From positions 72,065,965 to 72,129,964 of the forward strand of contig CM039211.1 in assembly GCA_008360975.2 (NCBI GenBank): a stretch of 64,000 bases of DNA, given 5' to 3'. Source of the stretch: Lichenostomus cassidix (lineage: Eukaryota; Chordata; Aves; Passeriformes; Meliphagidae). This document shows, piece by piece, positions 12,851 through 22,844 of this stretch (position 1 is its first letter; the number at the start of each line of letters is the position of its first letter). The translations under genes were made by a program, and so were the position numbers. Below the pieces are notes generated by a model. That model made no database searches and was not told the origin of the DNA. It worked only from the letters and a program-made list of their open reading frames with translations.

Positions 12851-14937
12851 AAGCAGATTGACTGTTAACAGGTGACTCCTCCAGTACAGGCATCTCTTAA
12901 ACTTCTCCTAAATGTCTGGATGCTCTTAAACCCACCACCATAAAAATAATAAAAATAATTCCCAAGTATCATAATTCTGTTTTGCCACTGCCTTGATTGG
13001 CCTGAATTTGTATAAATTCTTGCACTCTCAAAAGAGAAAACCAAAGTAAAAAGTAAATCCATATTAAGAAGAAATGCAAAAAATCTAAACTGTCAAAACA
13101 CTTTCCATTAGCACTTAAACAATACCTGGAAAGGACAATATTTATTTGCAGCACAGGTTTCATCTATCAGTTCTACCCCATATGGATTGTTAGCTCTTTT
13201 TCCTTAAATTAGGGCAAATACTGGCCAATTTGTATATTAAAATCTCATTCCTAGACGTTGGAGAAGTGTGCATAAGGCACACAGGATTTTCTGGACAGTG
13301 ATAAATGTGCATCATAACTGAACACTTTCGACTCTCTAACCACACAACTGTTTAGAAAAGCACTGGCAGCCTTCAATAAAAGCTCTGTGTCCACAGCACA
13401 GTGTCTTAACTCTCCTACCACCACACCCCAAGTGAGGCACAGGAATGGATTTGGACACATGCCTTTTCCTAAGCATCCTTAAATGGGAACATTCTCAGTT
13501 GGTGTTTTACTTTGTTTATTTATTTTGGAGACAAATAGATCAAAGCATTCAGTTCAAGGAAAAAAAACAAGTCCATCCTGCAAAGTCAGTGAGCAAGCAC
13601 TGGAGATTGATACTGATGTTCTCCAAGTGCTGGAATTCATTTTGCAGAGTTTGTCACTTTTCTAATTGAAAAAGCCGTGTGAGCAACATTTAGCAACTAA
13701 AAATACCAAGTGATGAAGCACAAGGAGGGGAAAAAAAAGAAAAAAAAAGCCAAGCACTCAGCAGCAGACATCTGCCACCCTGATTTGCAGGCCACACAGC
13801 AAGGACACTGAGAAATGGAGCGCCGAGGTGTCCCCAGCAGCACGTCCCCAGGGGGATGCTTCCTGGAGTGAGGCACACGTGTTCCCAGCAAAGAAAAACA
13901 AGGAAAATCTTATAATCATTAGTTGCCTGTAGGTGTGTGAGCAAAGATTTCCTTAATACTTAATGCTTAACATTAGTTCTGCATCCGAATGACAGGCAGC
14001 TATGTACAAAACTACAGGTCTTAAATAAAGATAGGTTCAGCCTCAAAAATTGAATTCTGCTTCTTGGCCTCTTCCTCCAGCTCCATCTCTTGTTTTGTGG
14101 TAAAATTTGTGGGGGAAAAAAATAAATCTGGGAAACAGGTTCTCAATTCACTTTTGTATAAGAACAAAAAAATCAGGTTGCAGCTGTTCAAAAGTTACCC
14201 TGAAAGCAGCTGAAGTCACAAAGCAGAATTAGTGATTATTTGTTTCCATTACTGGGTTTTAGGGGTAGGGCTGTGTCTCGCATTTATTGGTGTGGTTGGT
14301 TGTTTTGGGGTTTTTTTGGTGCTCTCCGTGTGTGTGTGTGAAATGAATCTGTTGAATGAAGGCTTCTGCCCTGGTGTTTCTCTCAATGACTTTAATCAAA
14401 GTCTAATTGGGTTAACACATGGATGTGAACACAAGCTGCCCAAATTTATGGGCTAAGGATCCGTTAGCTCCTCAGAGCTCTTTTTTACCCATTATTATTC
14501 ACACAAATTTGGAAATCAATCCAAATCATTCTGATGTAGGATTGCCAAAAATATGTGAAACTTGATATTTTTTATGAAACAGAGTTTTTCCTTCCGGTGA
14601 AATTGGTAGTCAAGAAACAAGCAAGTTTCTCATTTCTCCCACTGAGAAAATTCAATGACTTAGCAATGAAAATTATATATAAAGAATCTGAACATTTCAG
14701 CTGCTGCCAGAAACATTTCAGCATATAAAAGCAACAAAATTTGAATTTGCCTCTATCTGATCTGATTGCCTACTGTACTTTGAAAAGAGAATGGAAATAA
14801 TTCCTGCATCCACAATTTTTTTATGATGCCCTAATTTTAACCCTGTCAAATATGGAGGTTAATCTAAACTACTTTAGCCCATGTTGTAGTGAGTGTAACG
14901 AAGGACTCATGCAGAGGAATCCACAAAGCTGCTCTGA
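12851..14937. other. Unique AT-rich DNA
   Basis: No recognised repeat or gene. Short purine-rich patches at 13726-13750 and a TG run near 14329-14340 are minor. Confidence 0.45.
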
Positions 14938-15350
14938 GGGGCTGAAGCAGCTCTGCTCTGGAGCTAGACTGGAAGATCTGGAGGTGTTCAGCTGGACAAG
15001 AGAAGCTCCAGGGAGAGCTCAGAGCTCCTGCCAGGGCCTAAAGGGGCTCCAGGAGAGCTGCAGAGGGACTGGGGACAAGGCATGGAGGGACAGGACACAG
15101 GGAATGGCTTCCCAGTGCCAGAGGGCAGGGAGAGATGGGATATTGGGAAGGAATTGCTGGCTGTGAGGGTGGTGAGGCCCTGGCACAGGGTGCCCAGAGA
15201 AGCTGTGGCTGTCCCTGGATCCCTGAAGTGTCCAAGGGCAGGTTGGACAGGGCTTGGAGCAGCGTGGGATAGGGGAAGGAGACCCCACCCAGGGTATGGG
15301 GGAAATGAGATGAGCCTGAGATCCCTCCCAACCCAAACCCTCATGTGATG
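14938..15350 (+). repeat. CR1 LINE, young songbird-type copy
   Basis: Forward-orientation CR1 of about 410 bp. It contains 'ttcagctggacaagagaagc', 'cctaaaggggctccaggaga', 'gggaatggcttcccagtgcc' and 'gggtgcccagagaagctgtg'. The 3' end is diverged ('acccaaaccctcatgtgatg' in place of the attctatg octamers). It shares variants with the inverted copy at 2071-2506. No coding capacity. Confidence 0.95.
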
Positions 15351-16860
15351 GCTGTTTGTGACTCTCCAGAGAAGCAGAAAGAGCATGTGGGACAGCTGTC
15401 CAAAACGAATGCAATTAACCAGATGATACTTTTCTATCACCTATACAAGGAGTCAAACCACTAAACAAACATCAAAACATCTGCAGTTTACATTACTAAG
15501 CTGAGGCCACAGAAATCCTACTGGTTGGATCCCAAGCTGCTCTTAGCAGTTTTTGTAAGCTGGCAGAGTATTTCGATGGGTTTGAGAGTGAGAAATGTAA
15601 CTGTGATGCTTCACCAGTATCAACACCCAAGCACAAAATGTTGACTGATGAGAAGACCTTGGCAGTATTTCTGTAAACAGATACTTGAATACATGGGAGA
15701 AGCAAAGGAAATTGAAGTATAAAAGGAGCTCTGATCTGTCTCCTGATATTAGTGATCTAAGACTAGGTGACCACAAAATCTTCAGATGAATTTCTGACAG
15801 ATAGGAAACTCAGAGACCTCATAAACAGAAAAAGGCGAAACTTTTGATACCTCTAACTGCAGGTAGAAATTAGCTGAGAGCATTGTGTCGGATGAAAAGG
15901 TAATGTAGCTGAAATACCTTGATGTAATTTTTCTGCCCAGCAAAGGGGACAGCACAGGGCACCTTCAGGAAAACTTCAGTTCTCTAGGAATATCGGAAAA
16001 TGCATTGTCCCCATAAGGATCACTGAATATTTACTTGCAGCCCAGCCAAGCCACTGAATCTAGGAACACAGAACACCTTGTTCTCCATCACCTCTGCCCT
16101 CATCCTCCCCATTTTTTACCCAAGACAACTCAGTGTCATCTCACACACACAAAACAAACAGGCCACTCAAAATTTTCCTGGAGGTTTGAGAGGCAGAGAA
16201 GCCTGCATAGGGTTATGAATCACAAAGATATGAAAGCACTATAAAAAAAAAACCCTTTTCACCTCTGTAGACTCTTAGTCCAACTCAACCACTGCCTCTT
16301 CTCATTATTCTAAATAACAGTAGTAAGACCTCCATTCTCTTGAGGTTTCTGAACTTTGGCCAAAATGCCCAACCTTTTCTCAAAACTGCAAGAATATTCA
16401 AAGTGCTCTCTTCACTTTCTCTTTTCCTGCCTTTTCTGTGGTCCTGACTCTGCATTTTACATCCCTCTAACTGGACCCAATGCACCATCCCATTTGCACA
16501 CTCCTTGACTCCAGCTCATGCCATGAGATGCTCCCTTCAAAAGAGCAGCTTGGCTCCATTTTTCCCAGGGGCCAGGGAAGGTCCTGTTTGGCCTCCAAAG
16601 CCCTGGATGGACCATGGATTTGACCCAGTGGGAGTTTGTTTTAAGACAGTCTGTACAGAGCAAGATAGCACCTGCCACAGAAACATTTTGCCTTTCCACC
16701 ACCAGAGTACAATTCAGAGGACAAATTCAGTCTAAATACACAATGATTATCTCTGCATTTACTTTAACTTCCTTCAAGAGATAATTTCCGACAGTATGTG
16801 TCAGTCACTGCTCATTATTTGCTGATAAGAAATATGGGGAATGGTTGAGAAAAAGGACAC
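15351..16860. other. Unique DNA
   Basis: Unrecognised sequence. Overlapping short frames on both strands around 16285-16735 have no supporting features. Confidence 0.45.
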
Positions 16861-16880
16861 AATAATAATAATAATAATAA
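16861..16880. repeat. (AAT)n microsatellite
   Basis: About seven AAT repeats, perfect. Confidence 0.95.
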
Positions 16881-19800
16881 AGAAGGAAAGTAGGAAACAA
16901 GCCAGCATAGAAATCTGCAGGCCTAGGATTTTGGCCACAAAAATAATATTTTCCTTTCATCCTCCTTGTCATTACTAATATTTTCTTAAGTTATTCCCTC
17001 TGCTACACTCACTAAAATTAGGCAATATCAGAAAATTTGATGCAAACAGAGCAACATATCCCTCAAAAAACAACCTGACCAATAAGTTGGCAAGGGTAGA
17101 GTCTGCACAGGGCTGGATCCATGGTCCTGTTTGCCATTCCCAGCATGAGTTCCCAGCAGCAAACCAGCCAGCACTGCCCTGGTCCAGGGCTTGCTCCAGA
17201 GTTGTGCCAGAAGCAATGTGGTTTGGCTGGTCACTCACTCCTGTGATCTACAGCCAGCACCATCCCTTGCCTGAGGATCCAGGCTGGAAAAGAGCGTAGG
17301 AGTTGTCACACCACATCAGTGTGATCCTCCAATGAGCCAGCCCTAGGCATTTGAAAACTGTTATTTAGCAGGTGCTTCAAAGGAGCTGCAATGGCTGGGA
17401 TGGAGTTGTCTGCCCAAGAGGAGGCTTTACAGCCACAGGTAGTTGTGGGCTGGCTTTGTCCCGCAATGTGGTAGTTTAGCATCCTAAGAGAGAAAACATC
17501 CCAGATCACCCAGATCACCTGGATGCAGGCTGGCCAGGGCAGTACCATGGCTTTGAATCCATGGAGCTTGTGGCCAGATGGAGAGCATGCCCTTCAATCC
17601 AGCTGCAAATGTTCCCACCCCATATATGAAGCTCAAACCTCTGCTGTCTGCTGGGCAGAGCAAATAACATTGCACACAATGCTCATTGCTGTCAGTCTTG
17701 GCTTTAATTTATTTTTCTGATGACCTTGAGCTATGCATTAGTGAAGAGCTCTGTTGTACTTTTTGGTGCATTTTTTCTGACCTACTGGCAACAATGGCAG
17801 CTTGAATTTCACAGGTTAATCCAGAGCTGTGTATGACAAATCCATTGGGTGCATTTGAAATTTTGCTGTCTTCAGGTTGCATCACCTTTCCCCTGGTGCC
17901 CTGAACAATAAACAGACAATCCTAACCTTCTGCAAGAAGTCACCTCAAAACCAGAAGACCACAGACTTCCTTAAAACTCATAGAAGTCTCAGGCTCCAGT
18001 TCTAGCTCACTTTAAGGGATGGAAAAGAAGCATTTTCTCTTCTCTAGTGTATCTAATCCAGGCAGAGATGCCACAACAGAATTTGTTGTTAGCCATCACA
18101 GAATTTGCTGGTATTATTTTTCAGTGTGGACATCAAGTTCCTCCTGAAGTTTCTGATGGCTTCCCAGCAATCCAAAAGTCCCTGCTGTTTCTGGAAATCA
18201 ATTACATCGTCCTTAAAATATGTGACAGAAAACAGCATCAGGAAACCTGCAGATTTGACAGCACTGCCAGCACTGTACAGAGCCCCAAAAGCTAACAATG
18301 GCCAGAGCTTTGAAATACTGCTGATTCTTTCATTTCCCATTTCCCCCTGTCCCAGTGGTGTCATTTGGAAATACATTAGAGCTGAAAGACTTTGGGATGT
18401 TTTAATTACATGTGACTAAAACTTGCTGTTGCTAGAATTAGTACGCCTATGCCTACGATTTATAGGTCTCTGCTTCGACACTAGTGGGGTCATAAATAAT
18501 GTGAAATGGGCCCTTTAGTATCAGGAAATTCAGTGCTCCTCTCTAAGCCTTCACACACATATGCACTCAGAAACTGTCGTGTGGTTTGTGCCGAGCTTGG
18601 TGTGAAATGCAGTGCAGCAGCACAGGGTGGGGGAGAAGAGCAAAATAATAAATAATTCATCTGTGGGGTGAACATTGGCCCTTTGGGCAAGGACATCTCA
18701 GTTGTTTCACTGGGGTGGGAGGCCTCACTGCACTTGTGGGTTGATGTAGGTGTTTAAATGGGCATTATTTCTGTAGAGCGTGGACTCCACTTAGAGCTAA
18801 CTCTCAGAGAATTGGTGGAGGGAAAGTGAGGTAAAACACATATTTTTCACCTCCTCTTTCAAATGTGAGGATGTGTTTTGAGTGAGGAAGCATGCATGTG
18901 GTATGGAGTCATGCAAGGTAATGGAGAGGAATCTCCTGGGCTCTCTGTCTCTCTTGCATCTTTTTAGCAAAGAAGCTTGGGGAAGAAACGAGTGGAAGTT
19001 TATTCTTTAAATCCCTGAAGGCTGGGGAGGATTTCACATGATGAGTAGTCTTCCTTCATGGAATATCTACACTACCCTCAAACTCAGATGATCTATAGGG
19101 GCATCATGGGAAAAAAAAAAATTACCTAGCTTAGGATAGAGATGCATGAGCTGTGTCCCAGGCATGATTTTGTCACTGTAGACAGGTGGTCTGGGATTGC
19201 TGTCAGGAAAATGCTTTCAGATTTCTCCATTACTGGCACTAGAGAAGGGCAACGTTTTAACATGATATGACTTATACTGACAAAGGACATTTTAGTAAAA
19301 ATTATGTGAATTTTGCCTTCCTTCTTCTTCTGGACAAGATGACAAACATCTTATATTCTGACTCTTGTTGTTCTCTCATTTGTTAACTGAGTAGTTGCTG
19401 CATGTGTAAGTCTTTATGTGGTTCCTAAGAAACTCACTTTAACAATTTAGTGTCTGGAATTCAAACTTCAAATGGACATTTTTATCTTGACATGCAGCTT
19501 TTCCCAAGGTATTGTTTCTCTTCACCAGTGAGCATGAGCTTCAGAACTAGATCTGAAAACCCAAGTAATAAATCCAGCATTTTATTTCACTGTTTGTAAT
19601 ATTCTCTATTATTTTCTAGAATAGTTGGTACATTTGCTGATTACAAAAGAAAAGTAAAGAGGATTTCTATTAAAACAATAATGAAATGTTGTTGGAAAAG
19701 ACACTCATGAATTTTCCACTTGCAAGAGGGAATAATAATTCAACTAATAAGGCTGAACAGGTTACTGGAAAAGAACTGGTTTTGACACAAATTTTTCTCA

Positions 19801-20337
19801 GAGCTGCCAAAACTTTGAGGCACAGAGCTAATTTAGATAGAGCTCTTCAAGAAGGTTCAGTCTTTTGTACTGCTTTTGTAGAAGGTATGAATTTTTGAGA
19901 AAAATTACAAAGCCAAAAAAAAGCAAGCTATAAAAGAGAGTTTTGTCCTGTTCCTATTCTCTTGGAAAAGCCAAGATATCTTGCTCATGTACATCTTTCA
20001 CATTCCCTTTTTCTCTCATCATGATGAAACCTGTATGAGGACAACCTCTGGCAAAGCTGCAGTGTGAAACAGTAGATAATAGAGAAGAGTGTAAGGAAAC
20101 AGAAAATAATGACATGAAAATATGTTCAAATGCCCATGTTTCTGGGGTTCTATATACTGTTTGGAAGAAAATTACCAATTTTTTTCTGCAGAATGCAAGC
20201 ATCAGAACATGAATAATCACTGGCAACAACAACCAAAAAAAAGGTTAGAAACACACTGCACAGCCCTCAAGATGTTTGAGTCATAGTTGCAGCACACATA
20301 ACTCCATTAATATCAGCTTGTAGCAAATCCTAATAGG
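16881..20337. other. Unique DNA, no recognised gene
   Basis: About 3.5 kb without a recognisable element. An AATAAA-like site (17907, within 'tgaacaataaacagac') has no linked gene. The overlapping frames at 18047-18419 on both strands look like chance. Confidence 0.45.
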
Positions 20338-20374
20338 TCAGGGTCATAATATCAGGTCATAATATCATAATATC
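20338..20374. repeat. Short 'aggtcataatatc' tandem
   Basis: Two units of aggtcataatatc followed by a partial third (ataatatc), just left of the 10-bp minisatellite. A second, unrelated slippage-prone motif at the same edge. Confidence 0.8.
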
Positions 20375-20380
20375 AGAGTA

Positions 20381-20630
20381 TGGATTGCATTGGATTGCAT
20401 TGGATTGCGTTGGATTGCATTGGATTGCATTGGATTGCATTGGATTGCATTGGATTGCATTGGATTGCGTTGGATTGCATTGGATTGCATTGGATTGCAC
20501 TGGATTGCATTGGATTGCATTGGATTGCACTGGATTGCATTGGATTGCATTGGATTGCGTTGGATTGCATTGGATTGCGTTGGATTGCATTGGATTGCAT
20601 TGGATTGCACTGGATTGCATTGGATGGCAT
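20381..20630. repeat. 25-unit 10-bp minisatellite (TGGATTGCAT)n
   Basis: Exactly 25 tandem units of 10 bp with no indel. Seventeen are TGGATTGCAT. Units 3, 9, 18 and 20 end GCGT, units 12, 15 and 23 end GCAC, and unit 25 is TGGATGGCAT. The array joins the 3' terminus of a reverse-orientation CR1 without a gap, in the place where a CR1 normally ends in attctatg octamers. A 10-bp unit without stop codons keeps several frames open on both strands, so the frames of 81-143 codons here are artefacts. Confidence 0.98.
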
Positions 20631-21121
20631 TGGAAGGGAAGGGACTTTACAGATCATCCAGTTCTAACCAGCCTGCCATGGACAGCAACACCTTCCACTG
20701 GACAAGGTTGCTCAAAACTCCATCCAGTCTGACCTTGAATATTTTCAGGATTAGGGCAGCCACCACTTCTCTAGGCAACCTGAGGGTGCCAGGTGCCAGG
20801 GCTTCACCACCCTCAGCATGAATAAATTCTTCCTCATATCTAGTTTAAATCTGCCCCCTTTCAGTATAAAGCCATTAGCTCTTGTTCTGTCACAAGTTTG
20901 CTAGAAATTTTGTCCCCATCTTTCCCATTTCCAGGTGATGTACCATCACTCAGCCACCAGCACCCTCAAGTCCTTTTCCTCAGGGCTGCTGTCCTTCTGT
21001 TCATCCCCAGCCTGGATGGATCTCAGGGGTTGCCCTGGCCAGGTGCAGCACCAGCACTTGGCCTGGTTGAATTCCCTCTTGCAGGTCTCCCTGGATGGCA
21101 TTCCACCCCTCACTTGTGTAA
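20631..21121 (-). repeat. CR1 LINE, 3' part of an interrupted copy
   Basis: Reverse-orientation CR1. From the minisatellite it runs 'tggaagggaagggactttac', 'aacaccttccactggacaag', a block with 'ctctaggcaacctgagggtg', the older-subfamily 'aaagccattagctcttgttc', and on into a region from the 3' coding part ('tcaagtccttttcctcaggg', 'ccaggtgcagcaccagcact', 'ctccctggatggcattccac'). The order matches long avian CR1 copies. The copy resumes beyond the CR1 inserted at 21122-21294. Confidence 0.88.
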
Positions 21122-21294
21122 TAGGATCATAGAATCCCAGAGTGGTTTGGGTTGGGAAGCACCTTGGAGCTCAACCCATTCCAGCCCCTGCCATGAACAG
21201 GGACAACTTCCACTATCCCAGGTTGCTCCAAGCCCTGTCCAGCCTGGCCTTGGACACTGCCAGGGATCCAGGGGCAGCCACAGCTTCTCTGGGA
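21122..21294 (-). repeat. CR1 LINE nested inside another CR1
   Basis: A second reverse-orientation CR1 3' end of about 173 bp: 'aggatcatagaatcccagag', 'ggttgctccaagccctgtcc', 'cagcctggccttggacactg', ending after 'cagcttctctggga'. Sequence typical of the older CR1 lies on both sides, so this copy inserted into it. Target-side words tgtgtaat (21115) and gtgtcaat (21311) are similar but not a clean duplication. Confidence 0.88.
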
Positions 21295-21304
21295 ATCAAC
21301 ACAG

Positions 21305-21348
21305 GGTTGGGTGTCAATGACACCACTCAGCTCAGTGTCATCTGATTG
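21305..21348 (-). repeat. CR1 LINE, 5' remnant of the interrupted copy
   Basis: The phrase 'gacaccactcagctcagtgt' followed by 'catctg' matches the CR1 coding stretch that normally follows the 'ctggatggcattccacccct' region. It completes the older element interrupted at 21122. Truncated soon after. Confidence 0.7.
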
Positions 21349-22444
21349 TTTTATTGACCCCTGAAAATTTCATACTGTATCCCACATCTTTTTCTTTTGC
21401 CCCAGTCACAGTTTCTTTTTGATACTCCTGTGTGTAATTCCCCTGTTATCAAGATTACAAACTCTGTCAAGAAGGGACCTTTGGGACTATCCATCTATCT
21501 GAATAATTTTGTCATCTACAATCCCATCCTGCTTCTAGCTTGCACCAGCTGTATTTATTTAAGATTTCCTTTTATAAAGTCTTTAATAAAAACCCATGGC
21601 AGTGTCAAAGAGTATTTTTGCACTGTAAAAATGATCCCTGGTGGGATTATAATTTATATTTTAAAATTTAAACCCATTGTCTGAGTCATAAATTTTTTGA
21701 CTATGAAAATCTGTGCAGTTTTTGTAATTGCAGATGTTATTCTTCACTGCAATTTTGATGCCTTTTAAATCTCTGAATACTGTATTTTTAAAAAATAAAG
21801 TTGTTATAATAACAGAGAAATGTTCAAAGGCGTCTTTACACCTAGAGATAATAGTTTACTGAGTTGGTTAAAATAAAAACAAGGGGGAGAAAAGATAAAC
21901 CAAAAGTAGTCTTGGATAAACTTGGCAACTAGAAACATGGACTGACTTAGAAACTCAGTGTATCCCTTCTGTTACCTGAGATAATTCACGGTGCTGTTGG
22001 TCGAGGCAGCAGTTAAAAAGTTTTTATATACATTCTCAGGGTCCACAGACTCTAACAGAACCTAAACAACCATTCACCCACTTCCTGAGATATAAGCTGC
22101 TTCCTGAGTCAGGAAGTATCTTAGCTCCTTATCTCAACCATGAATGTAATAACATTAGTTCCTCTTATTCTTTATTTTTCTTATTTCTCTGCATTGTAAA
22201 GTCCTCATCAAAGGCCATTTCTCAGACACAGTTGTGTAATATCCAAAATACTGGGATGTGTAGTATCAGCAATATATTAATGATAATTTACAATTTTCTG
22301 AAGAGACAAGGTAAAGAGAGGGATGTGAGGACTGGATGTAAAAAATAATATGTGGGCATGATCTGTGCAGAAGGAGATTTCTGTTGAAATGGGACCAGGG
22401 ATTTGTGGAGCAGACAAGAAAACAAATCTGTGTCAGATGAAGGT
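21349..22444. other. Unique AT-rich DNA with hairpin
   Basis: No recognised gene. A small hairpin sits near 22090-22121, centred on 'cttcctgagtcaggaag' (8-bp perfect arms, one-base loop, plus outer taag/ctta pairing). Confidence 0.45.
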
Positions 22445-22844
22445 AGAAGAAAGGAAAGAGAAGGAAAGAGAAGGAAAGAAAGAGAAGGAAGGAAAGAAAG
22501 AGAAGGAAAGGGAAGGAAGGAAAGGGAAGGAAGGAAAGGGAAGGGAAGGAAGGGAGGGAGGGAGGGAGGGAGGGAGGGAGGGAGGGAGGGAGGGAGGGAG
22601 GGAGGGAGGGAGGAAGGAAGGAAGGAAGGAAGGAAGGAAGGAAGGAAGGAAGGAAGGAAGGAAGGAAGGAAGGAAGGAAGGAAGGAAAGGAAGGAAGGAA
22701 GGAAGGAAGGAAGGAAAGGAAGGAAGGAAGGAAGGAAGGAAGGAAGGAAGGAAGGAAGGAAGGAAGGAAGGAAGGAAGGAAGGAAGGAAGGAAGGAAGGA
22801 AGGAAGGAAGGAAGGAAGGAAGGAAGGAAGGAAGGAAGGAAGGG
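22445..22844. repeat. 400-nt homopurine tract (GGAA/GGGA)n
   Basis: An unbroken run of about 400 purines, T-free and C-free on the plus strand. It has three parts: irregular GGAAAGA-type repeats (22445-22550), a (GGGA)n block (about 22551-22612), and a (GGAA)n block (about 22613-22843) broken by two single-A insertions near 22687 and 22715. Such mirror-symmetric purine tracts can form intramolecular triplexes (H-DNA). Frames of 165-220 codons across it are repeat artefacts (Lys/Glu/Gly/Arg on one strand, Pro/Ser/Phe/Leu on the other). Confidence 0.99.

Noticed and set aside
20381..20630. CRISPR-like array
   Set aside because: Units are directly adjacent with no unique spacers, and the surrounding DNA is vertebrate.
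20357..20821. Overlapping frames of 81-143 codons on both strands
   Set aside because: They arise because the 10-bp unit contains no stop in the frames read. The predicted peptides are pure repeats (GLHWIALDCI type).
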